From Owenia fusiformis (lineage: Eukaryota; Annelida; Polychaeta; Sabellida; Oweniidae), in NCBI GenBank assembly GCA_903813345.2, contig CAIIXF020000001.1:19613915-19677914 (forward strand): 64,000 nucleotides of DNA. The letters are read 5' to 3'. Shown piece by piece: positions 38,651 to 51,882 of this stretch. Each line of letters starts with the position of its first letter. Positions within the stretch are counted from its first letter, which is position 1. The notes under the pieces were generated by a model, which was not told the origin of the DNA, ran no database searches, and saw nothing but the letters and a program-made list of their open reading frames with translations. A program made the position numbers and the translations under genes.

Positions 38651-39016
38651 CCCTTTGCATTCGTTTGACTACACTTCTTAAAAGAGAGCTTCGTCTTCAC
38701 TCTTTCAAACTAAAATAAACCTGTGAACTCACCGCGCCAATCAGTGTTCGTCGGCCAAATTTGACCGACGTTCTTTATATGGTCATTCCTTCTGACGTCA
38801 TCGTTGAGCCCGGAATTGACCAATGACATGCGCATATTTAATAAGAACGCATTTGCCGTATGTTTCTTCAAGCTCGCTGATTGGTGGAAGGTCAGCGCGT
38901 AGGTCAAAAGTGATTTACCCATACTGTCACTGGTACCCGTCATGGGGCGGGGCTACTAAACTGTAATATGGTCTCTACTAGGCAGAGTGTAGTTTAACTA
39001 GACTCTGCACGCAGGG
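38651..39016 (+). mobile_element. 366-bp MITE, longest copy of the CCCTTTGC family
   Basis: Starts ccctttgcattcgtttgact and ends gactctgcacgcaggg, flanked by TA on both sides. Its two ends match the 75-bp element at 54006-54080 almost end to end, with ~290 bp of extra interior. That interior is GC-rich and includes ccaatcag, one TGACGTCA, and a cgtcgg..ccgacg inverted pair. Non-coding; a 77-codon frame on the complement is incidental. Confidence 0.8.
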
Positions 39017-41369
39017 TAACATTTGTATAAGTTTGGAGTATAGACATGATGCCTCCTTGCTAATTTCTCCAGTTTGTCATCTTGGAGGTTTTAAAACCCG
39101 ACTGTTTGCATTGGGATAATGAGGGTATACTATCGCGCCATAATGCTCGTTTATGGATTGTTTTGTAATTAATTTTCATCCATGGATCCAATGAATAATA
39201 GATATGAATAATAGATAGTGATAGATAGTATCGAGCTTGGCCGTGATTTATGTTGGGTTCTCATCAAAGAAGCTGTGTCATTTTCAAATTTTCCAATGAT
39301 CAGAGAACATGCAGGGGGAAATGAAAGGAAACAGTAGATTTGCAAAACTGCACAATGATTCATGTAATGTTTTGAAAAATAAAAATACACCACGAGCCAT
39401 TGTAGCATTGACCAAAAAATTAAAAAGACTCGAGCATGCAATTTGCAGAATGAAACGTCTTAAAACGATCACATGCCTAACAGTCTGGCTCTTATTTGAC
39501 ATTTATTAGCATACCCTGACATTTGAGACTATACGTCCCCACTATTTTATATATCAGCTGAAGTAAAGTAATTGGCTACGGACTTCCAAGTATAAATTAT
39601 GGGATATTTATTGGGAGTGTCAAGATGTAATTGAGTAAAATGATTAAAGTTGCAGTTAGCATGCAATGATTCCAGGTTCTGCACGCAGGTGATACAAGCA
39701 GATACTCGAGCTAGAAACCTGTATCTTTGATCACATTATAGAATTGCAAAATTAATCAGACCTTGATTTTAATATTTATAAAATCAGACGCAAGGCTGTT
39801 TATTTGCAAATAGAAGGTATTGTTAGCATACTGTTATGAAATATTTAGTGATTGCAAAAATATATACCCTGAGCGCAGAGGTTCTAAAGTAGCCTCTAAA
39901 CTGATTAGACTATAATATAACCGTTAAGCAGCCCAACCTCCAGTGCCAGTCGCCATCACTACATTTTAGCCTAGGTCATAAATCAATTCAAACCAACTAT
40001 TTTGATATTTTCTCAACCAATCAGTGAGCAGAAAGAAACACTTGTTTAAAGGCAGAATCTGATCTACAGGGGGTGACAAAATTACAAGCAACATGTATAA
40101 TTGACCTACCAATCTATTCCTTACAATATCAAATACAATATCTCCCAAAAGATTCACAATATGTTATAAATTGGTGAAGATATTAATGATTCAAAATGCA
40201 AAAATGAGTGAAAAATGTTTAAATTCTCCCTAATAATAAGAATGGTAACCATTCTTATAGAAAAATAATATATTATTGTAAAAATCTTTAGTTTTCCTGG
40301 AAGAAGGTATGCACTTTTGTGATTTTTAGAAAATAGACATGACAAGGAATGACATGAGCCAAAAATATTCTAAAATTGAGACAATTTTTTGTTTAGCCTG
40401 CTCGCTATATCTGATTCTCTCTTTAATGTTGGTCAGTGCCTTTTAAGAAATTATTAAAAAAGGGCGGTTGTTTAATTATAAACAGTGAACTATTAGTTAA
40501 AAATGTGAATTTACGACTTAAACTCTTTCTGGGTGTTAATTACATTCTCACTTGCTGGCATAGCAGGTTTCTAGCACCAAACTTGTGAAATCACAGCATC
40601 CTCTAAATATAATATCTAATATATCTTCCTAATCTTTATATTGTTCAGAGTCTGGAACATTGATTTATTGGCCAGGCAATTGTCCATATAGCGAGAGAAG
40701 CAGGCGTATATCATATCATGTTCTGTATGATAATCAATGACCAAATTAGAAAATCAATGCTAATTGATCTCAAGCTGAATATTCTAATATTAGGAATATA
40801 TACTGTTTGCAAGTATTTAATGATTAAAAACTGCAAATGAGATCATTAAGATTGAGTTGGCATCTTGGCAAATGTTTGGCTTAATCAAGACAAAAAATAC
40901 ATTTGCGATTGTTCAAATCTTATAAGCATATTTTGCAAGCATTTGAGTTAATTAAGACAAAAGTTGCATTAGAGATCATTGAGATCTGATTAGCCTCAAA
41001 ACTCTATAGTCTTTTTTCATAATGAAAGGTTAGTATGACTAGCTGATGGTGACTCAGGCTGCTTCTAATGGCACACATGAAATGACTCATTCACTTTCTA
41101 CCTGACTTCTTTCAACCATACTGTTCTTGTCATTGACTCATACAGATATTTTATACATTATGAGTTACCTTGGTTGGTTAAGATCCATGACATTCTGCAG
41201 CAGTGATTATTATTGGATTCAAGCAATATTTTTTATAATATTTTATCACGCATACAGGTTAGATATCCACTCTTCTCTTGAATTTCCCTTTTCTGTTTGT
41301 TTATTTTACCTATCTTCTGAAATTGTAGAAAATTCCTGTATTTTGACTTTGCGTCTTTGGGAGTTAATA
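39017..41369. other. Intronic, no gene; one short palindrome
   Basis: Contains a near-perfect palindrome ataagaatggt-a-accattcttat at ~40236-40258. Frames of 62-90 codons overlap each other on both strands near 39169-39509 and have no recognisable domain. Confidence 0.5.
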
Positions 41370-41372
41370 TTA

Positions 41373-42511
41373 TCACACTACCCTACCACGTGACCACGTT
41401 TAAAATGGAAACAGGGTACAGCTAAGTTGCAAATGGAGGACGTGGGTTTAATTTCATATTTCTGAACGTACAATACATTTTACATTTATTTCTAGTGTTC
41501 TACCAGACATAGAATTGATTCATCAAGCAGTTTGTAGAATATTGTTGGCTAAAAACCACTATAGGCAAAGATATATAATAGTGGGCGCAGTGAAGCAAAA
41601 CTTGAATGCAATACACGATACATTTCAGTAAATCTGTCAACGTACAGGGAGCATGTAAGTTTCCCTTCGAAAATGTTACATTGATATGTAACAAAAAACA
41701 GTTAACTATTATTTAAACTTCGTGTCATCATGTTATATGTGGATATGTTTTCTAGTATGTTATTCAACTGTATTTTTGTGAATTTGAACAAAACATTTTA
41801 AATGATCGGTTTTTGAGGACGGTAGTGAATTATACCATTCAAGGGGTTATATAGAAAGATTCTTCACATGTAGTTCAGGCAATTTTAATTATTCTGAGTA
41901 GCGGATAGTCATTTATCATTAACGTCTTAATATTTAATTTCGTTATTTTATTTCAATTTGATATCCTAGTAACACGTATAATCTAGCGTTCTTGTTAATT
42001 TTATGACTAAAATGCATACGACCTGAAAGCCCGTGTCTAAATCTACAGAATAATGTTTACTTTATTTGGATTAAATAACAATTGATGACACCCCAAAGCA
42101 TCAACAGGCGGCCTTTTTAGCATTACTTTCACTGTTTGCAACGTAAATGTACATGAGGTCGGGACATAGTATGTCTGTATAATCAGCTTACTTTCTCGCT
42201 CCCTGTACTATTGAACAATTTACATTCCTTGTACCCTGTATTGATCAACTTTTGCAACTGTGTACCGTGTACTATGACATATCAAATATTTTAAAATTTA
42301 AAACGATATTATTTTCATTCTTTCTATAACTATCATATAACTTGGAACATCGACTTCACTATTGCACCACTGAAGTGTAGCAAATAGCAATATTGACTCA
42401 CTCCGAGCACCAAACCTATTAACATTTTGAGTAAGCAGTCGATATACTCAAAAGCGACCTGATTGAAAGCCAAAAAATTCACGCATGCGTGATCGAGGTA
42501 GGGTAGTGTGA
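41373..42511 (-). mobile_element. Harbinger-like non-autonomous element, 1.1-kb deletion derivative
   Basis: 15-bp perfect terminal inverted repeats TCACACTACCCTACC / GGTAGGGTAGTGTGA sit at the two ends and are flanked by TTA (41370-41372 and 42512-42514). A 3-bp TTA/TAA duplication is the PIF/Harbinger signature. Relative to 45690-48260 it is inverted and lacks ~1.4 kb of interior. Apparent 62-64-codon frames inside (complement of 41500-41694 and 42333-42521) are matched in the other copy but have no recognisable domain. Confidence 0.88.
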
Positions 42512-42514
42512 TTA

Positions 42515-45500
42515 TATGCACTTGGGATAATATGACTTTTATGGACTGTAAAATAATATAATTATGGCAAACATAATTATCTAACTTCTTTCACAGTTTG
42601 ATCCAGTCATCATCACTTATACAGATGATAATTGAAATGTGTGAATGGTTGGAGGTGTTGATTGGATGGCTTGTCGAGGGATCATTCATGGGTACCATCA
42701 TCTTCACTAATTTGATTTTCAACAACCTAATATGTCATGGTTTTCCCTTTTCAATAGGTTTATTTCATTTCTTTAAAATACAGCTTTTGTTTAAATACAT
42801 TCTTTAAATGAGATAAAATTCTTTCATCAGATTAGGCAAATCAAAATCCTGCTTTTATGCACCTGTGATTTATTTCATTATTACAACTCCCACGAAAGGC
42901 CGTGACATGACAGGATAACCATGGCAATCCCTTCCATTCTATGGAATCACATGTCAGTTATAAGAAAAAAGATGTGATGGTATCGAAATCCACGACAGGT
43001 ACATATTGGGTCATTAAGATCAGTTTTTGAAGAATAATGAAGAGAGGGTAGGTCATATTCAGAGAGTAGCATTACTACTTTCATCTGGGCCACAGGGTAG
43101 TATTCTTTTCATTGTTTCTTTTTGAGTCATGAATATGGATCAAGGGATCTTGATCTCTCTTTGATCCCTTCACGGATCCTCACCTTCCCCGATCCATTCC
43201 TTCCCCCCCATTTTGCAATATCAATTGGAAGTTCACTCATTGTTTTGTGTGGTACTACCATAGCTTGACAAGTATGTAAGAGTTTTCGATCTTGTTTGGC
43301 GATGGTGCATATTTATTGTATTTGACGTCACTTGTAAGTAACTAATTGTCATGGTTAATGGCATTCTCTCTACAGAGTGGAAGCTGCTTATTTTATATTC
43401 TACCCAGACTCCCTAGATGCATTTAGAATCATCAAGTGATCATGCAAACACATCGGCAGTAAGTGGCTTTCTACAATACATAGCGAGCAATATTCTCCGC
43501 AAAAATTTCACTCATACTAGTATGTTCATTCAAAATATAACAATGTAAAAATCCATTAAACCCATTATCAAACATTATACAGGTTTACATTCTTTGTTTG
43601 TTCTGAGAAAGCTTTCATCAGGGTTGTTTCTCAAAAGTGGTTTATCGCAAGTTGTATAATGTGTAAACTCAATCTTGTAATAAAGCATTGTTGAATGACG
43701 TTATTGTTGATGTTCTGGAGCTGCCTAGACCAACCAGGAAGCATCGCCTTTTCTATGTTGCCTTTTAGTGTACTATACCATTTATCATATTATTTGTACA
43801 AACGATTTGAATTATTAAGTCAGATACAAAAGTGTTTTTCTAACATGAAGATTATTATCAAAATATTATGAAGTGAACACCATTCAGTACTTAGCCCTGC
43901 AGTTTTATCATTCAAAGATAATTAAGAAGTGGATTAGAGAGATGTTCGGATACACAGGTTTCACTGTAGTATGCAAGTTTGACCTTTCTATGTGTCTTTT
44001 AAATGGAATTAACTGAATAAATAATGCTTGGCATAGGCCATTTCTTGTGCTTTTCCCCATTCCCAAATGAGTCTCTGAATGACATTTACTTGTTGAATTG
44101 GATTGTTTTCTTGCCACTCACTTCACCAATTCAACATTCAACTTTATTTTCTTTGTATTTTCCTTATTGTTTCATTAAAAACTCAATCTAACATAACCTG
44201 GACACTCAGAGGGTTAAAAATAGTCATACAGTAAAGCACATGTCATATGCATATACATGTCATATTTTTAAAGAAAAATGAAAAAGTGCTTGTGTAATTC
44301 CTTCTGAGAATTACATGTAGGTGTTGAAAAATTGAAAATGTGAATCAATGCGTTTTGGTTCTGATATTTTACTTTAAATATAATCCTAATAAAGACAATT
44401 TAGTTTAGGTATCTTAAGTATATTAAGAGGCTCACATTAGTATAACAATTGAAATTCTAAATATTAGACCAACTTATTGGATTATGCAGTTATGAAAATC
44501 ATGAAGAAAAAAGTGGAAATATTCAATTTGCATTAGGTTTCGTGTTTCAGTCCTTAAAAACCTTTTTTTTTCAATAGAATAATCTGATTTCATAAATTTT
44601 CATTCAATCCCAGATGAGATTAACTGTAGAGGAATGATAATTTTTCCATCATTCAAAAATCGTGATGCTGATGGTCAGAGATCAGATAGAGAAATCTAAT
44701 AGAGTCTTGTTCTATTTTGTTCAATAGCTGATACACGAATAATAAAGTGCAATTGTCGTGAATGAAACCTCTTGGGTATAGTGATCAGAAAATCAATATC
44801 AGATCTGAGCCAAATATAGAATTGTAGAGAATCAAATGAAATTGAAATAATCAGGTGTCCATTTCTAAAATGACCCTACACATTAACCCAACCTAAGGGT
44901 TGGCATGAAATTATGGTTGATCAGATATACAGGATCATGCACAGCCTCCATAAATGTGGCCAGTTCTCTAATATTGTTGCATTGAAATTATGATACTTAA
45001 TACTCTTTTAAGGTATAGGATGTGATATATTGAATGGGGGAGGGGGTGTCTTTAGTTGTTCTATGCATAATTGTGACAGGGATTTAATTAAAGACGTTGT
45101 CAATAGAAATGATATTGTTCATTATAAGGCATAAGTTGGAAATTCTGTTCTCACCTGTATATTTCATTAGAAACAGCAGGTTACGCAGTGCCATGTGTCA
45201 TACGGAGATTCATATTAAATCTTGTGATATTGTTGAAATATATTTCCCTTGGGAGACATGGAAACTGATTTTCCTCTAAATAGGAATTATAAAAAAACAC
45301 TAAAAATTATTGAAAATACTTAGTAAAATGTAAATATCAATTTGGCTTCAGAAACTCATCAAAATCCATCATTTGACCGTTTTAATTTTTTGGGGGAAAC
45401 ATTTCCCCAGTTCCCACTAGTGTCCACCTCATGTTTACCAGTATGAAATAATTTAATAAAAGTTGCACCAATTTGCCAACCAATATGTTCCTATTCATCC

Positions 45501-45686
45501 CAAATATCATAACATCTGTATAGAAATTTGTGATATCTTAATATTTGGATTGCTGTTGATTAAGACGTATAAAAATCAATAGATTTCTAAGATCCTCAGC
45601 CACTCCATTCTGATACTCATAGCATCTCTCGTTGTTACATCCAGGATAGAGAAGATGTGGCTTTACTCACTAATGCCATATGCGCA
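42515..45686. other. Intronic, fragments of mobile elements only
   Basis: 43924-43966 (minus) reads as a pogo/Tigger-like end (cagtgaaacctgtgtatccg). 44191-44217 resembles a lone piggyBac-like end finishing cactcagagggttaa. A TGACGTCA lies near 43323. No exon is supported. Confidence 0.45.
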
Positions 45687-45689
45687 TAA

Positions 45690-48260
45690 TCACACTACCC
45701 TACCGTGATCGCGCATGCGCGAATCTTTTGGCTTTCAAACATGTCGCTTTTGAGTATATCGACTGCTTAGTCAAAAGGTTAATACGTTTGGTGCTCGGAG
45801 TGAGTCAATATTGCTATTCGCTACACTTCAGTGGTGCAATAGTGAAGTCCATGTTCCAAGTTATATGATAGTTGAAGAAATAATGTAAATAATATCGTTT
45901 TAAATTTTAAAGATGTCATTTTAAAAGCAAAAAAGGCTCCAAAACGTAATAAAATATGTAGTTTGGATGTTCATTTATGTCTGTGGATTATATTTTATAC
46001 CACAAACACTTATAAATACCTGAAATTTGCAATAAAAGTGCCCAAAAATTGTTGTTTCGAAATTCCCCATTTTTCCTGTATCGCGCTAGTCACGTGACCC
46101 TTACGCGTAGCAGGCAATGCCTAGTATTACAGATATTACAGTACATATTTCAACATGTTCAATATGGCAAACATCAGCGATTCTGACTCCCGGGTTCTGG
46201 GAAATGGCTATATATAAATCGGCGAGAGGGTGTTATTTAAGGAGGACAATTTAAGGAGGGGAAATATGTCCAAGTATGCCAGTAAAAGAGCAGATATGGA
46301 CTTTAGACAAGTACTATGACGGAGAATCAACTAAAAAAATGTGCGTTCTGGAATGAAGACCCGTTGCCATTGACTGAGAATCCCAGCGATCCTATAATCC
46401 TACTCAGTTTGAATTTAGACGCGGAAAACAGGTTATGAAAACGGGCTCTCTGCAAAGTTATCAAATTTAGAAAATATGGATCTTGTTTTTGAGTGGCTTA
46501 ACAAGCATTCGGATACAAGACTTGGCGCTATCTCTTGTCAAATACACGCAGACTTGCAGTAAATTGGCCATTGAAAATTGCAAAATCAGATCGTCAAATT
46601 AATCGCTTCGTTTTTAAACGTATGCTTCATATCTTCATCCAAAACTTTAGGATTCGATAGAGATAAGTTAAAACTTGTACAGGAAGAAATGGGAGATCCT
46701 ACCTTAATTTAGAATCGCTGATTTCTCTGGACAAATTCCGAGAAGAAATTGTTCAACATCGCGATCAGCTCAGACTAAACTTACATGTCGTGCATGTCAC
46801 TCTGAACTCATGTGATAAAATACGGCATTTTGATTGGTTACTACTCGTGTTGTCATGACGCGAAAAACAATAGTAAACACTGAATATGTTAATGAACTGT
46901 CATATATGGAGCAATTGTCTTTCTGATTGGTTAACTTTACACGCCTCCTAAATGAATATAGTAGTCGTAGTAAATGATTCATTGATAACTCTGAAAGTGG
47001 GCGTGACCAGCTTTATTTTGATACCAAATTCAAGATGTTTCAAATAAAAATGGCCTCGCAAGACGAGGTTGAAATATCGGCAATTTGATACTGATATGGT
47101 CTACGATAGATCAAAATTGACTGCCCCGCGTCATATGTCACGTGAGCCTATATTTGTTGAAAAATGAAAGAGATAGTGACACTTTTTAATCTTAAGTTAA
47201 TACCAATATTACAAACACATATCTATTTTTTTCATTAAATATTTATTTCTTCATTATACATACATTTGTTTTACACTGCATTGATTTATTTTTGCAAAAC
47301 CTTTGCTATTAGATCTTTAAAATATTTGATATGTCATAGTACACGGTACACAGCTGCAAAAGTTGATCAATACAGGGTACAAGGAATGCAAATTGTTCAA
47401 CAGTACAGGGAGCGAGAAAGTAAGCTGATTATACAGACATACTATGTCCCGACCTCATGTACATTTACGTTGCAAACAGTGAAAGTAATGCTAAAAAGGC
47501 TGCCTGTTGATGCTTTGAGGTGTCATCAATTGTTATTTAATCCAAATAAAGTAAACATTATTTTGTAGATTTAGACACGGGCTTTCAAGTCGTATGCATT
47601 TTAGTCATTAAATTAACAAGAACGCTAGATTATACGTGTTACTAGGGTATCAAATTGAAATAAAATAACGAAATTAAATTAAACACGTTAATGATAAATG
47701 ACTATCCGCTATCAGTATTAATGACTATTTGCTACTCAGAATAATTAAAATTGCCTGAACTACATATGAAGAATCTTTCTATAGAACCCCTTGAATGGTC
47801 TAATTCACTACTGTCCTAAAAACCCGACCATTCAAAATGTTTTGTTCAAATTCACAAAAATACAGTTGACTAACATACTAGAAAACGTATCCACCTATAA
47901 CACGATGACACGCAGTTTAAACAACAGTTAACTGTTTTTTTGTTACATATCAATGTAACATTTTCGAAGGGACACTTACATGCTCCCTGTACGTTGATAG
48001 GTTTACTGAAATGTATCGTGTATTGCATTTGGTTTTGCTTCACTGCGCCCACTATTATCTATCTTTGCCTATAGTGTTTTTTTGCCAACAATATTCTACA
48101 CACTCCTTGATGAATCAATTCTATGTCTGGTAGAACACTAGAAATATATGTAAAATGTATTTTACGTTCAAAAATATGGAATTAAACCCACGTCCTCCAT
48201 TTGCAACTAAGTTGTACCCTGTTTCCCTTTTAAACGTGGTCACGTGGTAGGGTAGTGTGA
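45690..48260 (+). mobile_element. Harbinger-like element, 2.6-kb longer copy
   Basis: Same perfect 15-bp TIRs as 41373-42511, flanked by TAA (45687-45689 and 48261-48263). The outer ~220 bp at the left and ~950 bp at the right match the shorter copy in inverted orientation. About 1.4 kb (~45912-47320) is unique to this copy. It is less A+T-rich and includes a run opening atgttcaatatggcaaacat (46154) whose reading frame is broken by several stops and shifts, compatible with an eroded element gene, though no transposase or Myb/MADF motif could be recognised. Sub-terminal GCGCATGCGC palindrome at ~45711-45720. Confidence 0.88.
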
Positions 48261-48263
48261 TAA

Positions 48264-50390
48264 TACCTCTACTCAAAAGGTAATTTATACTTTAGACTTC
48301 CATCATATCATGGGTGTATATTTTGCCAAAAGGAGACACTATATAGCTACTCCCCTACTTCTTGATTATTTCTTTCATGTAATGTCCAAAATGACTAGGT
48401 ATTTGATAAAATATGTTTTGCGCTGCGGGATTTGCTACATAGGGACTTTTTCTGGTTTGAACAGTTTGAATGATAATACTAACTAGGTGTTACCATTGCA
48501 TATTCTTCATTTTACAATTAGGAAATTAAACGAGACTTTGATGATGTCGTTATTAAAACTGTTCCAATTCCAAATAACTCTCATCAGGGTAAAGGCAAAA
48601 TAATTGTAGCATTTAGGAGTAAAACGCAACACATTCTACATAATATAGACACTTTGATCTGTAATGGTGAAATCAAGATTGCAGTTTTATATCCGCTTGA
48701 TGGCTTAATAGTACCTTTGATACCATAAAGCAAACGAAAGTGATTGGAGGGATTTAAAGAGCTTTTGACGGATCTATTCATTTGTAGATAGATTTTGCTC
48801 AAAACGATATCATTACTCCAGTAATGATTTTATTGATGAGGGGCATTATGCATATATTTGTAAAAGGGAAAATGTTTTTATCCTTAATATAATGTCAAAA
48901 ATGGAAATAATTTTACTCTCTTTTTAAACTTCACATTTTACTCTTGAAAAAGTCGGATATTATTTTCAGCTTGGCTGGTGGCCTAGCTGACAATCTCACT
49001 TTTCTTGTCTCTGCATTTCCAGACAAATCACTTGACTAATTGGTTTAAAATTTTCAGGGGTGTTTCCTGGCATGAAAATCAAAGAATACCCAGATTTAGA
49101 CGGTCCTTAAATTTTCGGGTAAAATAGTATTTGCTATGTGCCTTATTAGAAATATTGTTGAAGGAGATAGGGGATGACCACATAGATAAATACTTAATAA
49201 GTTTATCAGAATAAGAGGTTGAGCCCCTTTAAGAGACCACTCGAATTGATCAAGCTGATTCACTCTTGACGCCAATATCAAACCAAGCTCACAGTTTACA
49301 TTGAGAGAATATAACACACATGTTTGGATTCAGTGTCGCTTGAAATCATTTTGATTTGTTTGTGTTGTCTTTTGATTGAATATTACGAGGAAAGTTTCTT
49401 ACTATCCCCGATTCTGTCATCAAGTTTATTGATTTTCTGATCTAATAAAAAATCTCAGAAGTAGAACGATCGTCACAGATATTCCTATTCTGAGTATAGG
49501 GTTTAATTCTAAACTGACTTCTGAAAAGGTTAGACAATTTTACAGTTTAGCACCCAAGCCCCAACCATATTAGTGGTCATCACATTCCAGGATTCAAACC
49601 CATCAATTTTCTTAGCCAATCACCAAGTTTAAAGAAACATGTTTCAATTATGTTTGAATGTTCGTCAATTTTGGATCAATGATGATATCATAAGAAATGA
49701 CAATGTATAGAAAAAGATGGCCACTGTATCATCAGGACTTGGCCACCCTTTTGTTGCATGGCGTGAGATTCACACTGCATACATGGGTTGAAAGTTGTCA
49801 AAGATTTTCAATAATTTTTTCTTAAAATAATTGATTAGTTCTGCCTTTATCTCAGGATGATCCTTTGATCTATCTGGCAAAAAATTGAATAAAGCAGATG
49901 TCTTCAGTTTTTCAACTCTGATGAATATGGATCTGCATCTAAAAATTTTGATTATTTCTGTTTTTGATCAAATACATGTATCTCTATTCTTCTCTTTAGA
50001 GAATAAAGGGTCGCAAGGATATCATTTCCATGCTTTGTGAAAGCTCTATCTATTATATACTTTCTTCAACTGCACTGTTTGCACTCTCTGGATCTGGTTT
50101 CTTTGAAGCACTAAGTGATCCAAAATGTCATTAAGAATAAAGGATTTAAAGATTACTAATATGTTAACTAATTGGATAAAGCTCAAAATATGCAATTTTA
50201 TCTCACTACTTTGTTGATAAAGAGAAAGTTATATTTAGGCGAACACAATCACATTCATTCATGTCTGTCAATATGAAGCATAGTTCATCAGTTGAAACTT
50301 ATCATTTGTAAGCCACACCAAAACACGATTAAACCATCTACTTATTTCTATGTGATTTCCAAGCGACTGAGACTTTATGAATAAAGATGC
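48264..50390. other. Intronic, no feature recognised
   Basis: No exon, array or element end could be supported; scattered 60-73-codon frames have no recognisable domain. Confidence 0.5.
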
Positions 50391-50392
50391 TA

Positions 50393-50573
50393 CAGTAAAA
50401 CCTCTCTTGGTGAACACCTCTCTCTCGTGAACACCTGAAATGGACACCCTTCCATCACACATATCCGCTGACTTCTGTATTAATTACCCTTTCTTTAATA
50501 TATACTTACCAACACCTCTCTCTCGTGAACACCTGAAATGGACACCCTTCCATCACACATATCCACTGGCTTC
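50393..50573. repeat. Pogo/Tigger-like end with a ~97-bp duplication
   Basis: Starts ta-cagtaaaacctctcttgg. A ~63-bp word series (aacacctctctctcgtgaac, acctgaaatggacaccct, tccatcacacatatcc) occurs at ~50414-50476 and again at ~50511-50573, separated by unique A+T-rich DNA. The other terminus was not found. Confidence 0.6.
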
Positions 50574-50744
50574 TGTTTAAATTATATACAAATGTAAATT
50601 ACCCTCTCTGTATATATCTAAGATTGCTTTATTCTTCATCTGTAGTGAAACTTTAAAATAGTACTTTTTAGATCAAATTATTTATGTCTTAAAAAGTGGA
50701 ACATGGATAAATCATGTTTAATCTAAATCAAGTTACTAACTTAT

Positions 50745-50830
50745 AGGCCCATGGAACATCTCTCATGAGATGACCCCAATTCCATATAAGGTGACCCCCA
50801 TTCCTTATGAGAAAACCCCCATTCATTCAC
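50745..50830. repeat. Short ~26-bp repeat, about 3 copies
   Basis: tgaccccaattcc / tgacccccattcc / aaacccccattca words separated by tatgag-like spacers. Confidence 0.6.
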
Positions 50831-50930
50831 ACGTGGTAATTTCCTATTCTTTGCACTTTTACTACAAGTGTAGTCTAGCAATAAGTCCATGTACCCTCTC
50901 CCTCCATGTACCCTCCCCCTCCTATCTTAG

Positions 50931-51363
50931 GAATGATATATAGGTTATTTACTGGGAGGGATTGAATATGGGTTTTATTCCGAGGGACAATATGATATTG
51001 ACTGAAGGGTAATATGATATTGACCAAGGGAGCGCAGCGACCGAGTGTCAATATCATATAGCTCAAGGTCCATATTCAATCCCGACCAGAAATAACCTAT
51101 TTATTCCATAATACACCCTTCTAAAATGCTACATTTGGATAATGCAATTAACCAGGAAAATATAACCGGGAAACCGAAAATAGGTTAATAAGCTCTAATA
51201 CGATTTTTTCCCGGGGACAATATGATTTTTTTTTCATGTAATACGCTCCAATACAATTTTTTTCCTGGGGACATTACGATTTTTTCATGTAATACGATTC
51301 AATACGATTTTTATTCCTTAGTTATATTTCCCTGGGAAAACAGTAGCATTATGGAATAAATCC
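50931..51363. mobile_element. Second composite foldback element
   Basis: 50931-51107 folds: ggaat..ataggttatttactgg and gggattgaatatgg on the left pair with ccatattcaatccc and aaataacctatttattcc on the right. The GC-rich loop is ggagcgcagcgaccgag. It is followed by 51099-51363, bounded by tttattccataat and attatggaataaa, whose interior holds three ~50-bp repeats of the type aatacgattttttcccggggac. The layout (hairpin plus adjoining inverted-repeat segment sharing the outer word) parallels 24913-25554. Confidence 0.75.
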
Positions 51364-51882
51364 AATTATCAACAATTGCTTCCCCCTCCGCTCATTTAAT
51401 GAATTTTTGGGGGTTTTCTTTCACTTGAATCTTCCAAAATCAACATTTTCCCTTCCGAAATCATCATTTACCCCCCTCCCCTTTAAAAATTGACTTTGTT
51501 CATCTATTATGAATTAAAAGATGAGCATACAGTTTTGATTCAAGATTTTTTACTTTAAGCGGTAATACCATCATGATGCCAAAGTAATTATTGTACGTAG
51601 TACTCTATATGATGGTTAATACTGACCATGAAATATCATTAACATGAAGTTCCCCAAAGTCTATTTAGAACTGATAATGGCAATAGTAAAGAAAAAACTT
51701 ATCACATAATGTCATCGGTTAAAACTTGAATAATAGAACACCAGCCCTAAGGGTAAAATATTATGTGACAAGAATAATTTTGATCATTATTTGCTGCTGA
51801 AACATTGGTCTTGAAGGAATTGTGGTATTTGGTGCAAATTAGACGTCAATTTCTCTGCTCTCAAAGCCCTATTGACAAAATA

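Noticed and set aside
44191-44217. Complete piggyBac element
   Set aside because: Only one end (..cactcagagggttaa) was found; no matching TTAA-bounded opposite end was recognised upstream.
45680-45868. Similar 62-codon frames at 45680-45868 and the complement of 42333-42521 as a conserved protein
   Set aside because: They correspond to the homologous sub-terminal regions of two copies of one transposon; similarity reflects shared DNA ancestry and the frames overlap the TIRs.
47266-47568. 100-codon frame inside the long Harbinger-like copy
   Set aside because: Its counterpart in the short copy does not preserve a matching open frame, and no transposase motif is visible; treated as element interior.
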